NCBI RefSeq assembly: GCF_024749285.1
Contig: NZ_CP087196.1
Location: 3,038,001 to 3,102,000, forward strand
DNA length: 64,000 bases
From: Pseudomonas sp. B21-015
GTDB taxonomy: Bacteria; Pseudomonadota; Gammaproteobacteria; Pseudomonadales; Pseudomonadaceae
Direction: 5' to 3'
The translations under genes and the position numbers were made by a program. The notes beneath the pieces were generated by a model. The model saw only the letters and a program-made list of their open reading frames with translations. It ran no database searches and had not been told where the DNA came from. This document shows positions 43,856 through 53,135 of the stretch, piece by piece (the first letter of the stretch is position 1; each line of letters begins with the position of its first letter).

Positions 43856-44447
43856 TCAATAGCTTGCATTGGTTTTACGCTCTTGTAATTGCGTCTTGAA
43901 CGGTAAAGTGCTGTTTGAAGCCCATGCTTTGAGCTGAGCCTCGGGGAATGATTTTGTGATGCCGTTAAATATTCGAGTGTAAATCGGAGTCTTGGCCCTG
44001 CCGAGTATGCCGGCTGCATATAAGTATTCTGAATACATCCGCTTCGGACTTCTGATGCTTGACAAAAAGCGCAATGTTGAGATATCAGTGTATATTTCGG
44101 CCTTAACTAGATCTACTCTACGATCAGGCAGACTGAAGTTTTTCTCGATTTTTAGATTCTTTGCGTGCATAAGTTCATGATAAAGAAACAATACTTGTAA
44201 AGCCCAAAACAATGATTCGCTATCTTCTTGGCTAATGCCGGATGGGGTTGAACCAAAAAGTATAGCGCTCTGTGGCGGTTTTCTAGGTCTGCTTCTGCAC
44301 TTCTGCACTTCTGCACTTCTGCACTTCTGCACTTCTGTCCGTAGCAGTAATGTTGATAAAGTTGATGTACTTGCAGATGTCAAGGTTCGCTTCTTTCAGC
44401 TGATCAAACACAGCCTTCATTACCAATGGTTCGCTTTGAGGTTGCAT
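43856..44447 (-). CDS. Putative HExxH metallopeptidase, interrupted by an 8-bp repeat tract (phase-off)
   Basis: A good start (AAAGGATAAAAGATG) at 44447 gives MQPQSEPLVMKAVFDQLKEA, but this frame ends at 44283 just after a CAGAAGTG tract. The downstream frame, open from within the tract to 43856, carries LFLYHELMHAKNLKIEKN, an HExxH zinc motif, then AEIYTDIST as a possible third-ligand region. The two frames differ by +1; one more 8-bp unit (or two fewer) joins them into a 199-residue protein. The present copy would therefore be off, or read only from a weak internal start. The family is unknown; the motif recalls Lit- or ImmA-like peptidases. Confidence 0.6.
44292..44337. repeat. 8-bp tandem repeat (CACTTCTG), 5.75 units
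   Basis: Five full CACTTCTG units at 44298-44337 plus a 6-base partial unit at 44292-44297, without interruptions. The unit length is not a multiple of three and it lies in the coding part of the putative metallopeptidase gene. Confidence 0.95.
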
Positions 44448-44512
44448 CTTTTATCCTTTAGTTGAGTCGGTTCTTCCCAGTGTCTTAGCTTTTTCACCGG
44501 CATTGATTTCCC

Positions 44513-44566
44513 TTGCGGGCGAAAGCTGATGCAAACACTTGTTTGTTTCCGGTCCGCTATTTTGGA
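44513..44566 (+). repeat. 54-bp direct repeat, right copy (outer island end)
   Basis: 51 of 54 bases match 42170-42223. It touches the last codons of the PhyH gene, where core synteny resumes, and so marks the distal end of the second insertion. Confidence 0.8.
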
Positions 44567-45243
44567 TGGCTTGAGCAGGCAAAATCCGAAGGGTCGAACC
44601 GATCGGTCGTGTCCATCCGAATACTTCGCAGGCCCACCGTTTCCAGGTGTGATGCGTATAGAGGCTCCGAAAAATAACTCATCAGGATGGAACGACGGCG
44701 TGCGCCGATGGCGTTCAGACTGCCCGCATGCACTAAATCCACATCAAACACCAGGATGTCACCCGCGGAGCCTGAAAGCTGCACAGACCGGGACTCGTCA
44801 TTGAAGTCGAATGGCGGCTCTCCCTGGTCAGGGCGGTGGCTGCCGGGAACGATACGTGTTGCGCCGTTCTCGGAGCCATAGTCGTCGAAATAAGCCAGGG
44901 CGTTCACAATGTCGCCTGGCCGCAGGGCCGACAAGTCGCGGTGCAGCTGCTGATGACCGCCACCTGCAAGGGGCTCGCGACCCTCCACCTGCGAGAGGAA
45001 GAACCGTTCTCCAATCAACTCACCAACCACCGCCAGCACCTCCGGCAGACGACACACAGCCTGAACCTTCGAATCAGCGTCCAGCAGCGAATGGCGCCAA
45101 TCCATGCCACGCGGCACTGGCCATTGGTCCGCCGGCTTCACGCCCGCATCGAACACGGCACGAAGGTCACCCAGCCACTCGGCCGGGATCGCTCGACGAA
45201 GCAGCGCATAGCCATCTCGATGGAGTTGCTCGCGGTCAGTCAT
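44557..45243 (-). CDS. Phytanoyl-CoA dioxygenase (PhyH) family protein
   Basis: A 228-residue Fe(II)/2-oxoglutarate oxygenase. The metal-binding HxD is in QQLHRDLSALRPGD and the distal His in FDVDLVHAGSLNA, with the 2OG-binding Arg in the following RRRSILMSYF. The N-terminus (EQLHRDGYALLRRAIPAEWL) is typical of the family. The substrate is unknown. Its last codons overlap the island end repeat, so the extreme C-terminus may have been rewritten by the insertion. Confidence 0.85.
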   Translation of the reverse strand: MTDREQLHRDGYALLRRAIPAEWLGDLRAVFDAGVKPADQWPVPRGMDWRHSLLDADSKVQAVCRLPEVLAVVGELIGERFFLSQVEGREPLAGGGHQQLHRDLSALRPGDIVNALAYFDDYGSENGATRIVPGSHRPDQGEPPFDFNDESRSVQLSGSAGDILVFDVDLVHAGSLNAIGARRRSILMSYFSEPLYASHLETVGLRSIRMDTTDRFDPSDFACSSHPK

Positions 45244-45315
45244 GGATTCCTCAACTCCCTTACCACCAACGCGTCTTGCAGAACGGCCCGAAGCCAGGCA
45301 ACAGCATCGGGCAAT

Positions 45316-46092
45316 TCAGGCACCGTCCCTGAGCAACTGGCTGAACGCCTCCAGTTCACTTTTCTCCACATCGGAAACCAGCACGAAACGCATGTGGTTG
45401 GCTTGCCAGGATACTACGTTAAAGCCACGAATCGTCTGGGTCTGCCGCGGCTTGTCTGCCTCCGGCATGGGCAGGATAAACACATTGATGATGTGCCTGG
45501 CCCTCCCGTAACTGAGGGCTGCCGTGGTCTGGTGTTGTAGATAATCCAGCCGCCCGCCCAGTAATGGAAATCCCTGCGCCGAGTAATCGAATACCGGCGG
45601 CGAGAAGTCGAGTTTGCCGGTGAACCAGGGCTTCACGGTGTGACGGTCGGAGGACGCCACATCGTTCAGATGCTCGCCCATCAACGAGCGGACATGGCTG
45701 GAGACCGCCTCGTCCATCAGCGGTTGTTCGCTGCCCGGCGTCATCACATAAAACACCACCGCCAACGATGCCGGCGCCGGGTAATACGGCGCCTGGCGCT
45801 TCACACTGACCTTCAGCAGTTTCACTTCATCATGCAGCCGCGCGCACTCGGCGCATGCGGCCAGATGCGCAGCCACATCCGCAGCCGTCGCAGGATCGAG
45901 TTCCTGATCCAGATAGCCATGCCGAAACCAGGCCTTGGCGTTGCCATCGGCGAAACGCTGCAAAAAGCTGAAGGCGCGCAGGGCGCTTTCCTGCACGACA
46001 TCGCGTGCGGCGCTGTCGTTGCCGGTGAGCCAGCGCGCGAGGTTGTAAGCGGCGTCCAGATGGGGCGCAATCAGTTCCTCAAATCGCTTCAT
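45316..46092 (-). CDS. ECF sigma factor / anti-sigma factor fusion
   Basis: Residues 1-55 (MKRFEELIAPHLDAAYNLAR; ARDVVQESALRAFSFLQRFA) are the start of sigma-70 region 2 of an ECF factor. From about residue 57 the protein becomes an anti-sigma factor: YLDQELDPATAADVAAHLAA with the zf-HC2 site HLAACAEC, then a shortened membrane segment (ASLAVVFYVM) and a periplasmic domain (VSSHVRSLMGEHL; KPWFTGKLDFSPPVFDYSAQ). Normally these are two adjacent genes. An in-frame deletion seems to have removed the rest of sigma region 2, region 4 and the anti-sigma start. It is divergent from the metallophosphoesterase-cupredoxin pair it presumably once controlled. Confidence 0.8.
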   Translation of the reverse strand: MKRFEELIAPHLDAAYNLARWLTGNDSAARDVVQESALRAFSFLQRFADGNAKAWFRHGYLDQELDPATAADVAAHLAACAECARLHDEVKLLKVSVKRQAPYYPAPASLAVVFYVMTPGSEQPLMDEAVSSHVRSLMGEHLNDVASSDRHTVKPWFTGKLDFSPPVFDYSAQGFPLLGGRLDYLQHQTTAALSYGRARHIINVFILPMPEADKPRQTQTIRGFNVVSWQANHMRFVLVSDVEKSELEAFSQLLRDGA

Positions 46093-46247
46093 AGTGGTTT
46101 CCGCACCGTCACCCCCTTTTATAACCGTGATGCGTCGTCATTTATTCCCTGAAAAAATTTGTTTTGCGGCGCGGAATAAACACTCGTCCCGCAAGGTTTA
46201 CCTCGTGTCAGCTACATCACTGTAGTCCGCCAGCGAGGACCCTACCG

Positions 46248-47210
46248 ATGGACATTCAATCAAAACACCCAGTGCGCACCGACGGCTTGCTGAACCCTGA
46301 CCGCCGAGCGCTGCTCAAGTGCTCGGCGTGGGCCGGGGCAGGGGTAATCTGGGCCCTGAGCGGCGGCATTCCCAGGGCCTTTGCGCTGGATGAGGCAGGC
46401 AATGTCGCCGACCCCAAGGCACTGGCCAGCACGTTTCACTTTGTGCAGATCAGCGACTCGCACATCGGCTTCAACAAGGAAGCCAACCCGGAGCCGGCAA
46501 AGACGTTACAGGTGGCGATCGACAAGGTCATCGAGCTGCCAAAACGGCCGTCGCTGATCCTGCATACCGGTGACATCACGCACCTGTCCAAGCCTGAGGA
46601 GTTCGACACTGCGGCACAGTTGCTCAAAGGCCTGCCGTCCACCGTGCATTACGTGCCGGGTGAGCACGACACTCTCGACGAGGGCGGCGGCAAGCTTTAC
46701 CTGGAGCGTTACGGCAAGGGCACCAAAGGTAATGGCTGGTACCGCTTCGACGACCACGGCGTGCATTTCATCGCGCTGGTCAATGTTTTCAACTTCCAGG
46801 CTGGCCATGAAGCCACCCTTGGCGCCGATCAACTGGCCTGGCTGGCCGATGATTTGCGGGCGGTGACGACCAGTACACCCATCGTCGTGTTTACCCACAT
46901 TCCGCTGTGGACGATTTATCAGCCGTGGGGCTGGGGCACCGAGGACGGTGATCAGGCGATCGCGATGCTGCGCAAGTACGGTTCAGTGACGGTATTGAAC
47001 GGGCATATCCATCAGGTCATCCAGAAGGTCGAAGGCAACATCACCTTCCACACCGCCCGTGGCACGGCCTATCCGCAACCTGCACCGGGTGCGGCACCAG
47101 GGCCGATGACGGTGGCTGCCGATCAATTGCGCAATTATCTGGGGATCACCGATGTGCGAGCGACACAGGGCGATCATCCGCTGGCGCTGATTGATTCGAC
47201 ACTGGTCTAG
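46248..47210 (+). CDS. Tat-exported metallophosphoesterase
   Basis: A 320-residue periplasmic phosphoesterase. Residues 15-48 have a Tat-type signal (PDRRALLKCSAWAGAGVIWA). The calcineurin-like motifs follow: ISDSHIG, HTGDITH, PGEHD (His in place of Asn), FTHIP and NGHIHQ. The start at 46248 follows GAGGA; extending upstream would precede the Tat motif needlessly. A cupredoxin gene follows 14 bases later, and the fused ECF/anti-sigma gene is divergent. The substrate is unknown. Confidence 0.88.
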   Translation: MDIQSKHPVRTDGLLNPDRRALLKCSAWAGAGVIWALSGGIPRAFALDEAGNVADPKALASTFHFVQISDSHIGFNKEANPEPAKTLQVAIDKVIELPKRPSLILHTGDITHLSKPEEFDTAAQLLKGLPSTVHYVPGEHDTLDEGGGKLYLERYGKGTKGNGWYRFDDHGVHFIALVNVFNFQAGHEATLGADQLAWLADDLRAVTTSTPIVVFTHIPLWTIYQPWGWGTEDGDQAIAMLRKYGSVTVLNGHIHQVIQKVEGNITFHTARGTAYPQPAPGAAPGPMTVAADQLRNYLGITDVRATQGDHPLALIDSTLV

Positions 47211-47224
47211 GGGAGGGCGGTCAG

Positions 47225-47533
47225 ATGAAAACGCGACTGTTGGCGGTGGTGTGCCTGATGCTGTCGATGCCGGCGTGGGCTCAAGAGGTGAAGATCGATA
47301 TCAAGGCGTTCATGATTGAACCCAAGGATTTGACCGTGGCCGTGGGCACCAAAGTGACGTGGGTGAATGATGATCAGATTCCGCACACGGTGGCAGAAAC
47401 CCACAAGGTGTTTCGCTCGGGGGCGCTGGATACGAATGACAGTTTTTCCTGGGTGTTCAATACGCCGGGAGAGTTCGAGTATTTTTGTGCGCTGCACCCG
47501 CAGATGATCGGGAAGATTGTGGTCACCCAGTAA
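47225..47533 (+). CDS. Periplasmic cupredoxin (plastocyanin/azurin type)
   Basis: A 102-residue protein with a Sec signal peptide cleaved after AWA (about residue 19). Type-1 copper ligands are visible: His in IPHTVAE, and Cys, His and Met in FEYFCALHPQMIG. It is cotranscribed with the metallophosphoesterase upstream and probably carries electrons or copper in the periplasm. Confidence 0.9.
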   Translation: MKTRLLAVVCLMLSMPAWAQEVKIDIKAFMIEPKDLTVAVGTKVTWVNDDQIPHTVAETHKVFRSGALDTNDSFSWVFNTPGEFEYFCALHPQMIGKIVVTQ

Positions 47534-47647
47534 ACAGAGGGCGCTGGAAGGTCAATAGCCGTGTAGGGCAGCGTTGCGCAGATGATCGAAAAAATGCAAA
47601 AACGATCCGCGCGGAGGCAGCAGAGAAAGCCAAATCCCGGAAATGAC

Positions 47648-47671
47648 AAAGCCCTGAATAATCAGGGCTTT
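47648..47671. terminator. Bidirectional terminator
   Basis: AAAGCCCTG/CAGGGCTTT stem with a short loop and T-runs both ways, between the cupredoxin gene and the convergent 94-residue gene. Confidence 0.85.
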
Positions 47672-47728
47672 CATTGCACGTCACTTGCTGCGCCCGAGTC
47701 ATAAGCCAGGCACGGCCAAACGTGTCAG

Positions 47729-48013
47729 TTACACAAATGGCTGGCCAGTAAAACCACGCGGCAGTCGTTGCAAACCGGGCATCTCGATCAGCCGTTGCAT
47801 CCAGGCTGCGCGCCAGTCACTGGCGGTGTGGGTGGCTTTGGCCTTGCGTGCGGCCCGACGTGCGGCGTTGCGTTCGTCTTTGCGCGCTTCTTTGAACGCG
47901 TCGGTGTTGCGGCAGCTTCTGCATTTAACTCGAGTCAATATGCTGCTTGAGGTCAGGTTGCTGCCTTTGTGCCCGCAGGCTAGGTGCCCGCCGACTTTGA
48001 AGTGAGTGACCAT
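47729..48013 (-). CDS. Conserved hypothetical protein with two Cys pairs, 94 aa
   Basis: Starts MVTHFKVGGHLACGHKGSNL after AAGGAG. The pattern HLACGH...VKCRSC suggests a small zinc-binding fold, followed by a basic Arg/Ala-rich helix (EARKDERNAARRAARKAKAT) and a Trp-containing tail. It is probably a nucleic-acid-binding protein. Function unknown. Confidence 0.7.
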   Translation of the reverse strand: MVTHFKVGGHLACGHKGSNLTSSSILTRVKCRSCRNTDAFKEARKDERNAARRAARKAKATHTASDWRAAWMQRLIEMPGLQRLPRGFTGQPFV

Positions 48014-48087
48014 GAGACATCTCCTTCGTGATGTGTAAACGTTCGACACCCGGCGAATGAGGGCGTTCGATCGCGGTACAGCAGGCA

Positions 48088-48113
48088 AAAAAATGGCCCG
48101 CATGCGGGCGGGC
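48088..48113 (-). terminator. Minus-strand terminator
   Basis: GGCCCGCatGCGGGCC stem followed on the minus strand by ATTTTTTT, downstream of the leftward 76-residue gene. Confidence 0.7.
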
Positions 48114-48213
48114 CAGGGGGGTTCTTCAAAGGAGCAAGTGAACTGTAGGAGGTGGCTTGTGAAGGCGGTGTGAAATGGGCGAAGGGTCCGCAAAAAAAAT
48201 CGGCAAACTGGGC

Positions 48214-48271
48214 AATGCCAGTCAGTTAAGTGCCCGCTCCCACAGGTTCAGCAGCTTGACTGACTGGCATT
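48214..48271. repeat. Inverted repeat (REP-like)
   Basis: AATGCCAGTCAGTTAAG at 48214-48230 pairs with CTTGACTGACTGGCATT at 48255-48271 with one mismatch. The rest of 48014-48384 has no gene. Confidence 0.8.
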
Positions 48272-48384
48272 AGGCAAACCGGGTAGCACATGGCGAGCAG
48301 GCAGGCATATGCCTGGTGACGACGATGTCACCGTTCAGGTGTCCTGAATCGGGCTCTGCCCCTGGTTTGAGTACCTGGGTCGAC

Positions 48385-48615
48385 TCATCTGAACCGAGGC
48401 AGCGGCGGCTCGACAGGTTTGAGCGCAGACAGCGCGCTGCGAATCTGCGGCGTGTCTTTCTCGATGTCGTTCAGACGATCGCGAATCCTGAGGGCTGTCG
48501 GGTGCCCCCCTTGATTATCGACCCAATCGGCGATCTCCTTGCACGCGGCGGCAAGGCGCGCCTGACGGGAGTCAAGCAGGGTGAGCAGAGTGGCGATGGA
48601 TTCTTTCTCGGACAT
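48385..48615 (-). CDS. Conserved hypothetical protein, 76 aa
   Basis: Starts MSEKESIATLLTLLDSRQAR with GGAGGTG 8 bases upstream. All-helical, charged, without motifs (KEIADWVDNQGGHPTALRIR). Probably a small cytosolic protein; family unknown. Confidence 0.65.
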   Translation of the reverse strand: MSEKESIATLLTLLDSRQARLAAACKEIADWVDNQGGHPTALRIRDRLNDIEKDTPQIRSALSALKPVEPPLPRFR

Positions 48616-48747
48616 GACAAACACCTCCGTTCAAAGAAATCGGCTAAAGGGCAACAAAAAGCCCGCGGGGGAGCGAGCTTTCTGCCGATGGGTCGCTGGT
48701 CCTTCAGCTCCTTCAAGTATAGACCCGAAAAATGGAAGGGGCCGGCT

Positions 48748-48972
48748 TCAGGCCAACCCGTGCGACGCCTGCGAACTGACCGCGTTAAGCCTGCGACATT
48801 CGCGTTCGGCGTCCTCTTCAAGATCGAAGCCGTCACCGATGAAACCACGAGTGCGGGTATCGACGATGCGATACCAGACGACGGTGTCGGATGGCGGGTT
48901 ATCGGCTTCTCCGGCCCGGCGGCCATGAACGATGATCTTGTTGCAGCGTTTCACAACGAAAATGTCTTCCAT
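48748..48972 (-). CDS. Conserved hypothetical protein, 74 aa
   Basis: Starts MEDIFVVKRCNKIIVHGRRA; an ATG twelve codons earlier (MLDLNTN) is an alternative. A small alpha/beta protein (TVVWYRIVDTRTRGFIGDGF) with an acidic helix and a C-terminal basic segment. No motif recognised. Confidence 0.6.
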   Translation of the reverse strand: MEDIFVVKRCNKIIVHGRRAGEADNPPSDTVVWYRIVDTRTRGFIGDGFDLEEDAERECRRLNAVSSQASHGLA

Positions 48973-49090
48973 GGCGTCACCGAAGCTATTCGTGTTCAGA
49001 TCAAGCATAGAAGCCCGTTGCGATCATGCAAAAAACTGGCGGGGCAGTTCGTCGGTTCAGTACGCCTTTGAATACGTCTCGGCGACGGGG

Positions 49091-50170
49091 TCAGGCCAAC
49101 ACCGCCACCGCTTTGATCTGCGCCCAGAGTGGCTGGCCGGGGTGCACGCCCAATTGGTCCCGGGAGTAACGGGTAATCCGCGCCAGCAGCGGTGTGCCAG
49201 CCGCGTTCAGGCGGATCAGTACGTGGGCGGCGTTGTCGGCGCCGATTTCACTGATCACCGTGACCGGCAGGCGATTGAGGATGCTGCTTTGCTCGACGCC
49301 TTGCAGGCTCAGGCTGACATCCCGCGCCTGGACCTTGCAGCGCAGTGCCTGACCCTCAGCCATCGGCGAATGGGCGACCCGAATGCTCAGGTCCGTGTTG
49401 GGCAGTTGCAAGGTCAACAACTGGTAGTCGGCGTCATAAGCGCTGACGTGTCCTTCGATCACCACGCCGGCGTCGTCGCCCAGGGCCAGCGGCAGATCGA
49501 GCCGGGCCAGGGTTTCGCCGATGGGACCGCTGGCCAGGGCCTTGCCGTCGCTGAGCAGGACGAGGTGGTCGGCGAGCCGCGCGACTTCATCCTGAGAATG
49601 GCTGACGTACAGCACGGGGATGTCCAGCTCATCGTGCAGTCGTTGCAGATAAGGCAGGATTTCGTTTTTACGCTGGGTATCGAGTGCCGCCAGCGGCTCG
49701 TCCATCAGCAACAGCTTCGGGCTGGTGAGCAGCGCGCGAGCGATGCCGACCCGTTGGCGTTCACCGCCCGAAAGGTGCTGCGGATCACGGTCGAGCAAAT
49801 GGCCAATCCCCAGAAGCTCAGTGGCGTGGGCCATGTCGACCCGACGCTGTTGGCGAGGGATGCGCTTGAGGCCGAACTCAAGGTTGGCCCGCACCGATAG
49901 ATGGGGAAACAGACTGGCTTCCTGGAAAACGTAACCCAGGGCGCGTTTATGCGGCGGGACGAAAATCCCCTTGTCGCTGTCCTGCCAGACTTCATCGTTG
50001 ACCTGAATAAAACCCTGCTCGGCCTGTTCCAGACCGGCGATGCAGCGCAGGCAGGTGGTTTTGCCCGAGCCGGAATGACCGTAAAGCGCCGTCACCCCGC
50101 GGCCGGGCAGTTGCAGGTCGACATCCAGGGCGAACCCCGAATAACTCAGTTTCAAGCGCGTTTGAATCAT
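49091..50170 (-). CDS. modC: Molybdate ABC transporter ATPase
   Basis: A 359-residue ATPase that energises molybdate import through ModB. Walker [11 protein letters not shown], signature [15 protein letters not shown], Walker [13 protein letters not shown] and the H-loop SHSQDE are present. The C-terminal 130 residues form a molybdate-binding Mop/TOBE domain ([20 protein letters not shown]). It begins 3 bases after modB in the modABC operon, whose promoter has a ModE box. Confidence 0.97.
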   Translation of the reverse strand: MIQTRLKLSYSGFALDVDLQLPGRGVTALYGHSGSGKTTCLRCIAGLEQAEQGFIQVNDEVWQDSDKGIFVPPHKRALGYVFQEASLFPHLSVRANLEFGLKRIPRQQRRVDMAHATELLGIGHLLDRDPQHLSGGERQRVGIARALLTSPKLLLMDEPLAALDTQRKNEILPYLQRLHDELDIPVLYVSHSQDEVARLADHLVLLSDGKALASGPIGETLARLDLPLALGDDAGVVIEGHVSAYDADYQLLTLQLPNTDLSIRVAHSPMAEGQALRCKVQARDVSLSLQGVEQSSILNRLPVTVISEIGADNAAHVLIRLNAAGTPLLARITRYSRDQLGVHPGQPLWAQIKAVAVLA

Positions 50171-50173
50171 TGA

Positions 50174-50854
50174 TCAGCTCCAGACCGTTTTGGTTTTACG
50201 GCTGGAGTAAAGCGCCAGCAACACCGCAAAGGAGAACACCAGCATCGCCCCGGCCAGCCAATGCGCCTGGGCGTATTCCATGGCTTCGACGTGATCGTAG
50301 ATCTGCACCGAAACCACGCGGGTCTTGTCGGGAATGTTGCCGCCGATCATCAGCACCACGCCGAACTCGCCGACAGTGTGGGCGAAACCGAGAATGGCCG
50401 CGGTGATGAACCCGGGGCGGGCCAGCGGCAGAATCACGCTGAAGAACGTGTCCCAGGGATTGGCGCGCAAGGTCGCGGCCACTTCCAGTGGGCGTGTGCC
50501 GATGGCGGAAAATGCATTTTGCAGCGGTTGGATCACGAACGGCATCGAGTACAGCACCGAGCCGATCACCAGCCCCGCAAAACTGAAGGTGAGGGTGCCG
50601 AGCCCCAGCGACTGGGTGAAGTGGCCGATCCACCCGTTCGGGCCGAGGGCCAGCAACAAGTAAAAGCCAATCACCGTGGGCGGCAGCACCAGGGGCAGGG
50701 CGACGATCGCCCCGACCGGGCCGCGCAGCCAGGAACGGGTGCGCGACAGCCATAACGCAATCGGAGTGCCGATAACCAACAGGATGACGGTCGTCAGGGA
50801 CGCCAGTTTCAGGGTCAGCCAGATGGCGGAATAATCGGCACTCGATAGCGTCAT
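50174..50854 (-). CDS. modB: Molybdate ABC transporter permease
   Basis: A 226-residue inner-membrane permease with five or six hydrophobic helices and the EAA-loop region [20 protein letters not shown] that contacts ModC. It directly follows modA (one stop, then start) and precedes modC. Confidence 0.96.
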   Translation of the reverse strand: MTLSSADYSAIWLTLKLASLTTVILLVIGTPIALWLSRTRSWLRGPVGAIVALPLVLPPTVIGFYLLLALGPNGWIGHFTQSLGLGTLTFSFAGLVIGSVLYSMPFVIQPLQNAFSAIGTRPLEVAATLRANPWDTFFSVILPLARPGFITAAILGFAHTVGEFGVVLMIGGNIPDKTRVVSVQIYDHVEAMEYAQAHWLAGAMLVFSFAVLLALYSSRKTKTVWS

Positions 50855-51677
<823 letters not shown>

Positions 51678-51757
51678 AATTGCCTGTAAACGGAACTTGC
51701 CAGATACAGAGTACAAGGAGGGCTGGACCTAACGCTGGTCGGTATAGGCGCGGAACC

Positions 51758-51847
51758 TGTGGGAGCGAGCCTGCTCGCGATGGCGGCAGCAAAGCCAACA
51801 TTGATGTCACCTGACACACTGCCTTCGCGAGCAGGCTCGCTCCCACA
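51758..51847. repeat. Paired REP palindrome
   Basis: TGTGGGAGCGAGCCTGCTCG (51758) and its inverse CGAGCAGGCTCGCTCCCACA, spaced by about 45 bases. It sits between the divergent modA promoter and the nitronate monooxygenase stop. Confidence 0.9.
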
Positions 51848-51893
51848 TGGATTGCGCTTAACTTGCCGGCATTAGGGTTAGCCCCTTCAGGGT

Positions 51894-52958
51894 TTAGCGG
51901 TGAGTCAGTTTGGCCAACGCCTCATCCGCCAAACGCCGGGTCAACTCGGCCGAAGTCATTTCAACACCCAGCGTGAACGCCTGCCCGGCCCAAAGGCTGC
52001 TGAAATCCTCTTCTGCCTTGGCCCGCAAGGGCATCAGCGCGCCGCCCGCCAAGGGGAAGGCCGGTGCCTTGGCGCACATCGGCCCCAGTTCACGCATCAC
52101 CCGATTGAGAATCCCCCGCGCCGGGCGCCCGGTGAAAATGTTGGTGACCGCCGTCTCGCTTTCCTTGGCCGTGCGCAACGCCTTGTGGTGAGAAGCGCTG
52201 ATCTTGGCCTCCGGGGTGAACAAGTAAGCCGTGCCCACCTGGGCCGCCGAGGCGCCCAGCAGAAAAGCCGCCGCGACGCCCCGCGCATCGCCAATCCCGC
52301 CCGCCGCAATCACCGGCACTTTCACCGCGTCGACGATCTGTGGCACCAGCGCGAAAGTCCCCACCTGGCTGCTCAGTTCATCACTGAGGAACATCCCCCG
52401 GTGGCCACCGGCCTCGTAACCCATGGCGATGATCGCATCGCAGCCATGCTGCTCCAGCCAGATGGCCTCTTCGACCGTAGTGGCCGAGGAGAGAATTTTC
52501 GCCCCGGTGGCTTTTACCCGAGCCAGCAAGGACTTTTCCGGCAGGCCGAAGTGAAAACTCACCACTTCGGGACGAAACTCTTCGATCACTTCGCAGGCTG
52601 CATGATCGAATGGCGCACGATTGGACACCGGTGTCGGTGCGTCGAAATCGACACCCAGTTCCCGGTAGTAGGGTTCCAGCAGATTCTTCCAGTCCTGGGC
52701 GCGTTGCTCATCGGGTGACGGAGGTTGATGGCAGAAGAAGTTGACGTTGAACGGGCGCTGGGTATGTTGGCGAATCGTTTTCAGCTCCTCGCGCAACTGC
52801 TCGATGCTCAGCATTGCAGCGGGCATTGAGCCCAGGCCGCCAGCGTTGCTCGCCGCAATCACCATGGCCGAAGTCGTCGCGCCCGCCAGGGGGGCCTGGA
52901 TGATCGGCAGCTCGATCCCGAGCAGGTCAAGAATACGGGTATCTGGCCATAGGCTCAT
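51894..52958 (-). CDS. Nitronate monooxygenase (NPD-family FMN enzyme)
   Basis: A 354-residue TIM-barrel flavoenzyme that oxidises alkyl nitronates. The start IIQAPLAGATTSAMVIAASN, the central GYEAGGHRGMF, AAGGIGDARG and GASAAQVGTAYLFTPEA phosphate/FMN loops are all typical. Convergent with nothing; upstream is the AcuI-type gene in the opposite direction. Confidence 0.88.
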   Translation of the reverse strand: MSLWPDTRILDLLGIELPIIQAPLAGATTSAMVIAASNAGGLGSMPAAMLSIEQLREELKTIRQHTQRPFNVNFFCHQPPSPDEQRAQDWKNLLEPYYRELGVDFDAPTPVSNRAPFDHAACEVIEEFRPEVVSFHFGLPEKSLLARVKATGAKILSSATTVEEAIWLEQHGCDAIIAMGYEAGGHRGMFLSDELSSQVGTFALVPQIVDAVKVPVIAAGGIGDARGVAAAFLLGASAAQVGTAYLFTPEAKISASHHKALRTAKESETAVTNIFTGRPARGILNRVMRELGPMCAKAPAFPLAGGALMPLRAKAEEDFSSLWAGQAFTLGVEMTSAELTRRLADEALAKLTHR

Positions 52959-53135
52959 TTGCAGTGTTCTCCGACGTCGAAACAGGGCAGGGACGGTAGA
53001 AGCGAATTTGTATCAGTAATGACTGACGCAAGGCCAGTTGAGTTTTGGGGAATGGCTTAAAGTCGGGTGCGGTGATGTGCTTCCATGTGTTATTTCAGCG
53101 GCACGACAACTGAGCGATTCCATCGGGAGGCAGTG

